Positions 25,126 through 37,064 of a DNA stretch of 64,000 bases are shown here, in pieces (position 1 is the stretch's first letter; each line of letters starts with the position of its first letter). The stretch is from Lineus longissimus. Lineage: Eukaryota; Nemertea; Pilidiophora; Heteronemertea; Lineidae. Position numbers and translations under genes: made by a program. Below the pieces are notes generated by a model, which had not been told where the DNA came from, did no database searches, and saw only the letters and a program-made list of their open reading frames with translations. Location: the NCBI RefSeq assembly GCF_910592395.1, contig NC_088318.1, positions 11,904,349-11,968,348 on the forward strand. Direction: 5' to 3'.

Positions 25126-25221
25126 CAGCCTCCCGCCAACTGCAACTGAGCACATTTTTAATTGCCTGGGGAAGAAGAGGCTGTACATATCGCTTCGTAA
25201 TTTATCAAAAAAACATCAACT

Positions 25222-27702
<2,481 letters not shown>

Positions 27703-28228
27703 ATCTTGGACTGATTCATTCCAAAAGTTGTGTTTCCGAGTCTTAGTTTTCCATCATACTGCTCTGTCTTTGTACTGTGCAATACTAAAATAATTTCAGG
27801 ACTCCATATGAAATTGAACATTTCATGCTACCATTGGTTTTGCTGCTAGATCTGCATAAAGTCTCCACCATGCATACTGTTATTTTAAGTTGTACCAAAT
27901 CAAAGCAGCACAAAAGTAGAAAACGTCACATTATTAAGAAATCAAACTAACTATCGAAGCACTGCACTTATGAATCTTGATTTGAGAATGACTTTTGTAA
28001 ACCATCCATATGCAGTGGTCAGGAGAAGACATCAAGTTAAACAGTCTGGGAGTCCTGACCAAATCATGCCAAAATTTTGTGTTCTCTTGTGTTGTAATTG
28101 TATGTCATAAATACCGGTTCTTTTTACAGTCTTTTTGGAAACATTTTGTACAATCATGTGAATTGTACCCTCGTTCATTTTGCTATGTTGACCAACCATC
28201 TGATGCATGTTTGAATCATGCAGATTTC

Positions 28229-28234
28229 AATAAA
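28229..28234 (+). terminator. Poly(A) signal of beta-tubulin 2
   Basis: AATAAA lies 527 bp after the stop codon in an AT-rich stretch. It is the first clear hexamer I see on this strand after the stop, so it is the likely polyadenylation signal. Confidence 0.6.
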
Positions 28235-29347
28235 ATGAATTTTATGTGAATTTGGATTTGTCGCTGTTCAAAGTTATTTCTGCTTTCGATAAACACTTCC
28301 TACATGAAACTCTGAATTTAAGGATATGGTTAAGAAGTTTATTGTCACGTCGATACAGGACTTGGGGAAACCATGTGTAGTTTCTTGGAATTCGATGAGG
28401 AATGTCACCGATCCTGATGTCTGCCTCCACCAGAAGTAAATTTTGCTGTCGCAAACAAGGAACCATTCTTGCCATAGGTTGGAATTGTGCTGTCCCCACC
28501 GTTTCATCTCGTCTTGAACTAGACGTCTTTCAAGGCTGCCCTCTCCCATTCAGGAAATCGCACAAGGGTGTCTTGGCTCAGATAGAAATGGGCAGAGGCA
28601 ATACCAATACAGCTGGAATTTCAGTCCGGTGTAGTCCAACAATGAAATTGTCTGTCTCCCTGGTATCTCACAACCCAAAAATTTGTCTTTAATCGATTAT
28701 TAGTGCATGTTAAGCTGCTGCCTTGGGTTATTGATATGGTTATGTCTGTCTTTTTGGTATTTCACAAGTTCATTAGTGTAAAACTTGTCTTGGGTTGTTT
28801 GATATGGTTGTGACTTGTGTCTGTCTTCTTGGTATTTCACTAGCCAAAAATTGTCTAGACTAATGTACTCGTGTTGTTGTACATGTGAGACTGTTGTCTT
28901 CATCATCGTCATCTGCTTCACCATCAGAGGAGTGAAACTCCTGTTGACTGTTATCTGTAATGGTATCTTAATATGCTAGGTTCTTAGCATGCGCAAAATT
29001 GGGGATGGAGCACTGCTAAGGCAAAGTTATTGTAGGCTACGTTTCGTCAAATTGTTCTCGTCGTCTTGGACATTGAGTCATACCATTATCTTCAGAGTGA
29101 CACATGAAATTCATTATGTGACACCTGTTAAATGTCTACTGGTAATAGTATGAAAGCTGGCTGCCACACCCAACACCAATGACACATTATGATGATGCCA
29201 TGTGCCACGCCCACTTTTAGTTGACGGATGGTGCTGTCACCTAACAGAGAAAAGAAGAACTGAAATCATCATGGATTCCCTCTATTTTTACTAGTTCCCG
29301 CGAACTAATGGTGGCGCTGAAGAACTCCGACATCCCTCAATGTGTTA
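28235..29347. other. Spacer between beta-tubulin 2 and RP9
   Basis: Minus- and plus-strand open frames around 28274-28692 overlap each other and show no recognisable family. GTTATTGATATGG / GTTTGATATGG with TCTGTCTTnTTGGTATTTCAC repeats near 28725-28845, a short local duplication. Nothing else is recognised. Confidence 0.4.
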
Positions 29348-29383
29348 ATGGAGGATGTAACAAATCGCAATTTTGAACACTGA
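29348..29383 (+). promoter_or_regulatory. Possible upstream ORF overlapping the RP9 start
   Basis: An 11-codon frame begins ATGGAGGATG at 29348 and ends with TGA at 29381-29383. The last base of that stop is the first base of the RP9 ATG (TGATG). A start-stop ATGTAA lies inside it at 29355-29360. This matters only if the mRNA leader begins upstream of 29348, which is not known. Confidence 0.4.
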
Positions 29384-32035
29384 TGGATCGAAAAAGACCA
29401 AATTATTCCCGCGACAGGGATCGCGATTATGACAGGGATAGGCAGAAAAAGATAATGAAATATGACGGAGCAGTAAAACAGTCACTTCCACCGTAAGTGG
29501 CCTTGGATTTAGGTAGAAAATGGAGTGCTAAGTGTCAGAAAATAACATCATTACTAGGCCTACATAGGAAATTGTGTACAAAATGCACAGGCCACAGTTT
29601 ACATACGTCATACGATAGTGTGTATTATTTAGTATGAATAAGAGTAAGACAGCCGTTGTATCCGCCTGCGTATTTGCATTCCTGCATTGCCATGCCATTT
29701 ATACTACAGAACATGAAGTGCCGGTTACTGATAACTGGCCATGCACGAGAACAGGGAGTAGGGCTCACCGCCCTCGCCCTACAACTCCATTTTTTGGTTC
29801 ACCGCATTGGTGGATGCCTGGATAAGGATGGATGTTGTTGACATCGCACCGTACCAGTAACAATACCAGGTGCCCAATACCATCCCAGTCGGATGGGCCT
29901 GATCAGGTTTTCCTCTCATTCTTTATACTATTCCAGTCAGGGTGGCAATCCCCGGGAACAAGAAGACCGCCACCTAGAGGAGAAGAGAGAGATGAGAGAA
30001 CTCATGTTACGTGAACATGTGTCGAACAATCCGAATAAGGGGCCGTGGGCATCGATTGGCAAAGATGTGAAAGTTGTCCAATGTAAGTACAAGCCTACCT
30101 ATCATAACAGAAGCACAGTTAAAGTGAAATCATGAACAGAATCCTAGGGTTCGAAATTGGGGGTCCGGAAATTGGTGTCCCTGCATTGATTAAGAAAAGG
30201 CATTTTTACTCTCAAAGCACAAAATGTGTTTAAAATTGAAATGTATTTGTCATCTCTGGTTTTTAGGTTGGCGCTGCAAAGATTATGGACATCGCTCTGG
30301 AGATCAAGAGTGTCGGTTGTTAACGCAGAAAAACAAGTCAACAGAAATCTTTAGATTTGTAAGTATCATATTCAGTATCATGTATTAGCATGCAAGAAGG
30401 GGGAGGATATTTGTAAAATTGAAGTCGTGACACAACATCAGGGGGCTAATATCCAAGAGGGTCGTGATGTTGATGATGGTTATGCTGAGGTTGTGTTATA
30501 TTGACTAGCACCACTGACCCTTCCAGAAACTTCTGATATGCTTGACCCAACATGAAAGAAAAGTCTTGGAAAGATACACATACACTTCATTATCTTCATT
30601 TAAAGAATGCAACCCTGTATTAATTTATGGAGAGAAAACAATTCATTGTGGTAATATGCTAAAAATATATTTTTCACAGTACTGGTATTATTATCAAGAC
30701 TTCTTCTGGTTGATAAGACTGTGTTATTATATATTTTCCCTAGGAACATGAAGATCCCATGCATAAATATTTTGAAGAGAGGAAGAGAAAAGAAAAAGAG
30801 GAAAGGTAACAAATTTGAAAGCACTACCATAACCAGATTCGCATCGCCTTCTTGTCTTAACGAATTCCGACCTGATACATATATCACTTTCTCCATAAGA
30901 GACCTTGTCACAGTCCCTTTCTCACTCATCAGGAGACTTCATTCCTCTCTAAGAGGGCAGACCCTGAAGGAGTCAAAAAAAGATGATGTTCCGTCCCAGC
31001 TGCATTTTAGGGTACTGACACAAATACAAATACTTTGTGCGCAATAATGCAGTTATGAGATCAACTCAACTGGAAACAAAAAATACTGATCTCGCCTAGA
31101 TATGCTTTTGCAAAAGTGTTGTTGATGAAAATTTATATTTTGGGAGTTACTCAAGATCAAAAGTATACAATGTTTTTTGTATCATCTGGTTTACCATATA
31201 CATGTAGCAGAGCAGTGTGGTGCAATAGGAGACTCGTGTCTGGTAGTACAACTACAAGCTTATTCTTTTTCTTGAGTTGATATTAACAGATTGTTCAAGA
31301 ATGTAGATGTACCCATTCTTGCAATTTATTCTATTCAGTGTTTGACCTGTCTTCATTTTCTGTGTACCTATTTTGTTATTGTATTTCAGAGTGGAACAGT
31401 TGAAGCTACTTTTAGAAGATTCCTCTACAGACAGTGATAGTAACAGTGACAGTTCATCCTCTCGTAGCCCTCAAAGAGAAAAACATAAGAAGTGCAAGAA
31501 AAAGAAAAAGGACGTAAAATCAAAGACAAATAAACATAAGCCAAAAACAAAGAAAATAAAAGTCAAATCTAAAAAGGATCAGACTCGAAAGAAAAGTAAA
31601 AGAGAAAAGAAAAAGCAGTCCAAAAAATCAAATTCTTGTTCTCCCAAATGTAACAGCGAAACTGGTTTAAAAATGTTGCGGACGCAAGATCATATCAATA
31701 GTGACGATGTTAAATTGGATGCTACTTCTTTGAACTGTGATAAAGGTGATCAACATGTGAAACATGATGTGAGGGAAACAGCCAGTTATGGTCCATCTCC
31801 ACGCGATATTCCAACTCGCATTCAAACTATTTGTGAGTTGAAGGGTCGGCCGGTTCACGTTGCATCCATTAAGAACAATTTTAGTAGTTCTGAGGACCAG
31901 AAGGCGTCTAGTGTGCCAAAAGACATTGCGAATTCGGATGCTGGACGACCAGCTGTATCTGAATCGGAGTTGCAGAGGGAATTGAGACGCTTTCGGATAG
32001 AATCTCTCCAGCTGAAGGGCCAAGTGCTGATCTAA
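29383..32035 (+). CDS. RP9: RP9 (retinitis pigmentosa 9) homologue, 5 exons
   Basis: RP9 is a nuclear protein linked to pre-mRNA splicing and the PIM1 kinase in vertebrates. Exons are 29383-29492, 29937-30082, 30267-30358, 30744-30805 and 31390-32035, all with good GT/AG borders and matching phase, giving 351 aa (human 221). The core matches the family: NNPNKGPWASIGKDVKVVQ, then a zinc knuckle CWRCKDYGHRSGDQEC (Cys86, Cys89, His94, Cys101), FRFEHEDPM, a Lys/Arg/Glu helix and VEQLKLLLEDSSTDSDS. A Ser run and a long Lys-rich segment follow. The last 130 or so residues, ending LQLKGQVLI, have no counterpart that I recall in human RP9. The N-terminus is RD-rich (RDRDRDYDRDRQ). A MITE starts 17 bp after the stop, inside the 3' UTR. 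Confidence 0.9.
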
Positions 32036-32052
32036 TGTGACGTATACCGGTA

Positions 32053-32187
32053 CAGTGGCACCTCCCTTAGTGAACACCTCTACATGAAGGACACTCTCTC
32101 TATTGAGGACACCCTCTCTATTAAGGACACTAGTTTTTGTCCCAAGTTGGTTGTTTTCATTCAATTTGACCTCTCTAATCAGGACAT
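32053..32187. mobile_element. CAGTRGAAC MITE copy in the RP9 3' UTR
   Basis: It starts CAGTGGCACCTCCC after TA and has two CCTCTCTATTRAGGACAC blocks in tandem, then TTTTTGTCCCAAGTTGG, TTCATTCAATTTGACC and CTAATCAGGACA. The right end is missing. It lies between the RP9 stop codon (32035) and its poly(A) signal (32271), so it is probably transcribed. Confidence 0.75.
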
Positions 32188-32270
32188 GGATGTCACAACC
32201 GTAAGGACAACCATCAAACCTGGTGGAAAATTCACTGTTTTCATTTGAGGGCAACGTCATAAATTTTATC

Positions 32271-32276
32271 AATAAA
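32271..32276 (+). terminator. Poly(A) signal of RP9
   Basis: AATAAA lies 236 bp downstream of the RP9 stop. It is the first clear hexamer on this strand. Confidence 0.6.
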
Positions 32277-32311
32277 ACCAAAAGCGATTTTTTTCTTCAT
32301 TTATATTAGCT

Positions 32312-32317
32312 TTTATT
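32312..32317 (-). terminator. Poly(A) signal of the convergent minus-strand gene
   Basis: TTTATT on the plus strand reads AATAAA on the minus strand, 142 bp after the stop of the 32459-33439 gene. It lies within 41 bp of the RP9 signal on the other strand, so the two transcripts end almost tail to tail and may overlap. Confidence 0.5.
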
Positions 32318-32458
32318 CTATGTTATTGAAAACCTGATACATGCATATTTATGAAAAATGTAATTGTACATGTGGCCATCTCCCCAAGACCGTGCTATAG
32401 AAATTGGCAATCCCTGCTAAGGACCATTGTCTATCCCTCTTCCAGTTTGCTGGTTCAT

Positions 32459-33439
32459 TCAATCTGGATAAATATGCTGGTGATCACTAAGAATGCATAG
32501 ATTTTCTGGTTTCATGTCTTCCAAAAACTGCCAGGCGCTATTGTCTCTATCCTCGACCATCGTACTGGCATCGTCATTGAATCGAAAATCCAATGCATTT
32601 CTGATTTCAAAATCATACATTTCGTCTGAGGACAAATATAAATAGTCCATCCACTTGGCCAGGACTTTATCACAGAGTTCTTTCGATGCGAGATTGGCAA
32701 GAGATGCACAATATGGATGATCCAATGGCAAAGTTTTTAGAGCCCTCAATCTTGCCTTCCCCCTTGACATGGTGAACTTATTCTCCAACTGTGACTGGAT
32801 GGATGTTCTTTGTAGCGATCCTGGCCTATCACCTTTGTTGTTGGAATTGTTCACATTTAGATTTGCTGTGTTTTCAGATGGTGGAAATATTATCTTCAGT
32901 GGTCGAAGTGAAGACGATTTCTCATTGGATGACGTCGAATCTCCACTACTGTGAGTGTCCGTTCTGACATGACTGACACTGACAGGTTTGAATGACCACA
33001 GTTCTCTGTTTTTTGTTGCCCCAGCTTTTCTTGAGCGTGATAATTTACTGGGGGCACCTCCTCTGGATGATGAAGACTTTTTAACTTCCCCTTTTGCTGT
33101 AAAATTGAAGGACGCCATGTCGAGTGTGTTCGTCAAGTTGTCCTGCAAAGCGTCTGCACTTAAAATATTTTCAAGAGATTTAGCAACTTTTGGAGCCTGT
33201 ACTTTTTCCTCTGTGGGAGTATCAGAGACGCACTTGAAGCCAAGATCATCCATCACCATTTTGTAGTAATCGGGCTCGTCACAAGTGTCATCACCACAAG
33301 CACAATCTGAATCTGAGGGACAGGGACGAGGTGCCACACCCACTCCTGGACCAACCTGGGCTTCTGACAAACATGCCAACAAAGCTTGAACTGCACTGTT
33401 TGATTCGTCTTCAATCCCTTTACTCACTTGCTTTGGCAT
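32459..33439 (-). CDS. Hypothetical protein, 326 aa, single coding exon
   Basis: I do not recognise this protein. The frame is open from the ATG at 33439 (MPKQVSKGIED) to a stop at 32459. A CAG acceptor (TTTTTCACACAG) ends just 7 bases before the ATG, so a 5' UTR intron probably joins here; the frame also continues 11 codons upstream but without an ATG. The N-terminus has CPSDSDCACGDDTC, a Cys/Asp cluster that could bind metal. The middle (about residues 105-225) is Ser/Lys/Asn-rich and probably disordered. The C-terminal 90 residues look folded, with DHPYCASLANLASKELCDK, KWMDYLYLSSDEMYDFE and a final DHQHIYPD. There is no signal peptide or membrane segment. It is divergent from the PPR-like gene and convergent with RP9. 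Confidence 0.75.
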   Translation of the reverse strand: MPKQVSKGIEDESNSAVQALLACLSEAQVGPGVGVAPRPCPSDSDCACGDDTCDEPDYYKMVMDDLGFKCVSDTPTEEKVQAPKVAKSLENILSADALQDNLTNTLDMASFNFTAKGEVKKSSSSRGGAPSKLSRSRKAGATKNRELWSFKPVSVSHVRTDTHSSGDSTSSNEKSSSLRPLKIIFPPSENTANLNVNNSNNKGDRPGSLQRTSIQSQLENKFTMSRGKARLRALKTLPLDHPYCASLANLASKELCDKVLAKWMDYLYLSSDEMYDFEIRNALDFRFNDDASTMVEDRDNSAWQFLEDMKPENLCILSDHQHIYPD

Positions 33440-34201
33440 TCTTACGCCTGTGTGAAAAACAAACTTGAGCAATATTGAGTTAATTGTGAGGAAACGTGAA
33501 TAAATCGAGTGTCTTCACTGACAATGTGGGTCGTTTCGTCTGCTAGGAAATCCCCTGCCTCTTTATCAGCTGGTAGAGATGACGTCATTTGGGGAAATAC
33601 CAAGATGGAACTTCCTGAAGAAATTTGACAAAATTCTGATAATTTTCACCATTTTCCCAGCCCAGATCTAATATAAGAAGTTGATCACTCGTTCTGGCGA
33701 ATCAATAACACATGTAAATTATTACTATCTGGGAAGAATGCAGGTTATGGTGTTGTATTTGCTAATTGCAGCATACGCGAGTCATGAACTAACTGAAGTG
33801 GTTTCACTTTTCACTGGATTCACCAGCAGTGCAGTAGCCCTACACACCATGTCCATGTACACTGGCTACACTGCAGTTGTTGTTGGTCTTTCTTTGGGTC
33901 AGCACTGCCACTGCACTGGCCACTGTCGCTGGAGTTCGCCGTCATGCCTGCATGCTTGGCATGCATAATTGTGTATTGATCTAATACAGGTCCACTTTCA
34001 ACATTATTTCGGCTTAACAGGCCTGGTGTCCCGCTCCCAGCTATAGGATTGTCGGGAAGTGAGGAAGAGGAAATTCTTCATGCCAATGACACGCCCCACC
34101 AATGACATTGTGATGTTAAGTTGGAGTTCAATACAGTCTCCTCTCGCCTTTGCCATTAAATGCCTTATTTTGCTTTTTCAGGTAGTTGTTCTCGATGCAA
34201 G
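33440..34201. promoter_or_regulatory. Divergent promoter region with CRE palindrome
   Basis: The two start codons point away from each other across 762 bp. A perfect TGACGTCA lies at 33580-33587, a binding site for CREB/ATF factors common in head-to-head promoters. A CAG acceptor ends at 34181, 20 bp before the plus-strand ATG, so that gene has at least one 5' UTR exon upstream. The exact first exons are not visible. Confidence 0.5.
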
Positions 34202-35950
34202 ATGGCATCCAACATACTCAACCGTATTTCTTCCCCTTGCCGTCAGAAATTTTCAACAAGAATATGGCAGGGACTCCGACATGATCATAAATCTGCTAGT
34301 AAAAGAACATTTCAATCTCGTGTGTCAAGTTACGAAAACAGGAAAACACTGTTGCCTCAGTCTCAGATGCAGATAAGGAACGGCGATGACAATTGCCTAT
34401 TGGGTCTTCAGCTTAGAAGTTTTTCTACAATAAGTTGTTCATTTAAAATGATTGTGCTGACTGAGTTCTCTAAGTCTGACTGCTGTAGGGAGCCCAGGCG
34501 TCAGTATTCGATAGAGTTAGATTCTACAGATGTGCGAGGACGTTCTTTAGACAAAAAAATTTACTTCTTGATTGAGAAGTGGTACTTGGAAGAAGCAGTC
34601 GACCTGGTGAAGCGCTCTGTGTTGTTGGGGGTCCTGCCCAGTGGTAACACCATGGTCAGTCTTCTCAAACACTTGACTGACGTAGGTGATGTAGAAAACT
34701 CAATAGAACTTACGAACATTCTTCTCGAGCATCATCTTGTTCTTAAAAAGAATATATTCCCGCACCTTACTAAAGTGTTTTATAACAGTGGTCTGATTGA
34801 AGAAGGAATCAAATTCATGGAGTTGAATTACAATGCAACGAAAAAATTTCAGGACATTGAAACTCTTTTTGCTTTGGTTGCTTCACTGACATTCAGAGAG
34901 TTTGCGGATAAATCATACATGATAGAGAAGTTTGTCGACGAGTGTGCGGAAGAGGACAAATATAGGGCTATGGCACACCTATGGAAGTGTTATATGCTAG
35001 CAGAGCAGTTTGAAAAAGCAGACAACATTTTGGAGACAAACAAAGAGGAATTGAAATCCCTGTTGCCGATGGTAATCAATGAGATCTGCCAGATGAAAGA
35101 CCGAGTGGAGGTCGACAGAGAGGTGGTGATGTCTCGGTTGTGCGACATGGAAAACTTAAGCAAAAAGCAAAGGGCCTATGCATACGAGACACTGCTAAGT
35201 ATTTTAGGTGGGTTGATTTCTTCTTTTTCTTATTCAGCGTTTGCTCTGCACTTGGAAGAGTTATTCTCCTGGGAGTATTCCTCTTCTAAGGCAGAATGAG
35301 CGTATTTTCATGCCACCCGAGTTAAGCACAAGTTGGTGTTGTGCATCCATCTCCGGCCAGGGAGAATAGTCGACTACAAGCTACTGTCCACTTTGATGGT
35401 GTTATACTTGCACTAGCATAGGCATCAGTACAAGGAACCTCAGTTTTATGTCTTGTGTAAAGACAAAGCTATTTAGGGTATTGTGTCGTGCTCAAGGAGG
35501 CTAAGATGAATGAAAGATCCTTCTAAGAGTTGACCCCATGACTTCCTGATTATGAAGCTGACACTCCACTTGACCACTGATCTCCCTGGATTTTATGTGA
35601 ACTAAATATAACTGTACATGTACTGTTATTTTCTACCAGACTATGAGAGGAGTACCTTTGGATTTCCCAAAGAGCATTCTGTCTGCAGCCTTGTCTTCAT
35701 CAGCTGCAATGGCTGCAATCACAGCAGGCCATCATCATGCTCACGGGACTAAATTAAAAACTATCTATCCTTTTTCTCTTCAGACTCCAAGCAAAGTTGG
35801 AAGCAACTTCTAGACATTCTGATGAAAGCTCGTGGCCTGGCATTACCCTTGCCAAGAATTCAGGTGGATCGCTACATTAAAAACTTGGAATATGCAGAAG
35901 AAAGGGAGGTGGACATTGAAGAATTAAGAAAGTGGTCTCAGATTTTGTGA
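34202..35950 (+). CDS. PPR-like helical-repeat protein, probably mitochondrial, 2 exons
   Basis: Exons are 34202-35207 and 35784-35950, joined by a GTGGGT donor and a CTCTTCAG acceptor in matching phase, giving 390 aa. The N-terminus (MASNILNRISSPCRQKFSTR) is rich in Arg, Ser and Lys with no acidic residue for about 40 residues, typical of a mitochondrial targeting sequence. From about residue 125 the protein is built of helical pairs such as FLIEKWYLEEAVDLVKRSV, LLKHLTDVGDVENSIELTNI and HLTKVFYNSGLIEEGIKFM, spaced as in pentatricopeptide or related repeats. An RNA-related role in mitochondria is likely for such proteins but is inferred. I cannot assign it to LRPPRC, a PTCD protein or another subfamily. 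If the intron is retained, the frame runs on to 35299. Confidence 0.75.
35519..35585 (-). mobile_element. Possible degenerate tRNA-derived SINE head
   Basis: On the minus strand, TGGTCAAGTGG (35576-35566) resembles an A box and GGGGTCAACTC (35537-35527) a decayed B box, with tRNA-like spacing and GCTTCATAATCAGG between them. It lies in the intron of the PPR-like gene. The B box is poor, so this is tentative. Confidence 0.4.
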
Positions 35951-36115
35951 TAGTGATGATGATGTCTGCTATGGTGTGCCAATGCAAGAGTAAATGCCAT
36001 GGGATTTCGGAAAGACTTTATTTTCAAAACCAAGTATAAATGATATAAATTGACATTAACCTGGCTGTGGTTGTGGCAGAATTGATTAGTGTTGATTGCC
36101 AATTACAAATTTGCA

Positions 36116-36121
36116 AATAAA
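36116..36121 (+). terminator. Poly(A) signal of the PPR-like gene
   Basis: AATAAA lies 166 bp after the stop codon at 35950. A tandem array follows it directly. Confidence 0.55.
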
Positions 36122-36225
36122 TTGAGTCTTTGTCCTTTGTTGTGACTTTGTCCTTGTGACTTTATCCTATGCTGTGACTTTGTCCTTTGTTTTGACCTTG
36201 TGCTTTGCTGCGACTTTGTCCTTCT
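36122..36225. repeat. Short tandem repeat, about 20-bp unit, 5 copies
   Basis: TGACTTTGTCCTTTG and close variants (TGACTTTATCCTATG, TGACCTTGTGCTTTG, CGACTTTGTCCTTC) repeat about every 20 bp. It sits just after the poly(A) signal of the PPR-like gene. Confidence 0.75.
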
Positions 36226-36765
36226 ATGTTCAGAAAGGCTAAAGACAGTGTACTTTGCATCTGTACCTGACAACAATATTAAGAGTTACCTCAGACTTTG
36301 TTATGAAATGCCAATTTGAAGGTAGAGACAGTATCCCGAGTGACCTAAAGAAAACGAAATGCCTGCATGACCTGCAATATACATCACTATAAATTGCGTT
36401 TGTCTGTCCTTTCATGTTGACATGGACTAAAAATTCTATTATTCAACACGTTCAAATGTGTGTCCACCAAAAACACTCTGACCATACTGTTCTTCTAACA
36501 GAAGTAGTCCGTGATTAGCCTCACTCCATCTTGACACACCAGACTCCCAGATAGCACATAGCCTTTATCCAGCTCTACATGCTTTCCTGTAAAGGTGCAG
36601 ATTGGATCAATTGGGGTTAGACTCCCAGGGCAATCCATTGCGTCACCCTAATTGGATCTTCTTAGTGTGAGGGGAGAGGCGGGCCCACTGCATCCGGAGT
36701 GTAATTGGGGGAAGATGGACCACCTGATGATCATGTAGTATTTGTGATACCAATTGATGTGAAAT

Positions 36766-37026
36766 CTAAACCTTCAATTCCCGTTTTGTCAGCGCATCTC
36801 GGGGTGCAAGATATTTACAAACGTCATCATCATCACTTTCATCATCAACATCATCAGTATCGTCTTCATTTTCATAACTCTTAAACCCATCTTTTCGACT
36901 GCTGTTCCTCCCTGAACCTTTCTTAGTTTTGCTTGAACGCTTTTTGGAAGTTTTGTCAACTTCGTCTTGTTCCAATGTCGCATCGTTTGGCGGAATATTT
37001 GTATGAATTTCTCGACCATCATCATT

Positions 37027-37064
<38 letters not shown>

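Larger units (their letters stand above)
18313..25221. other. Spacer between the two beta-tubulin genes
   Basis: The spacer is 6.9 kb. The first part must hold the 3' UTR of beta-tubulin 1, but no AATAAA lies close to the stop; the ones I see are far away (about 23123 and 24065). A GAT microsatellite sits at 18720-18737. Repeats within the spacer are listed separately. Its open frames are short and show no family features. The stretch 24180-24620 holds several decayed similar blocks (GGAAACCAATT, GAAACCAGTCG, GAAACCAATTATG), probably an old repeat. Confidence 0.6.

Noticed and set aside
33440-33472. Start of the 326-aa gene 11 codons upstream
   Set aside because: That position is TTG, and a good splice acceptor lies between it and the ATG at 33439, so the upstream codons are probably intron.
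35208-35299. Single-exon reading of the PPR-like gene to 35299
   Set aside because: A donor at 35208 and an acceptor at 35783 join in phase to an exon of 55 well-behaved codons with a stop. The read-through sequence (Ser/Phe-rich) looks like intron.
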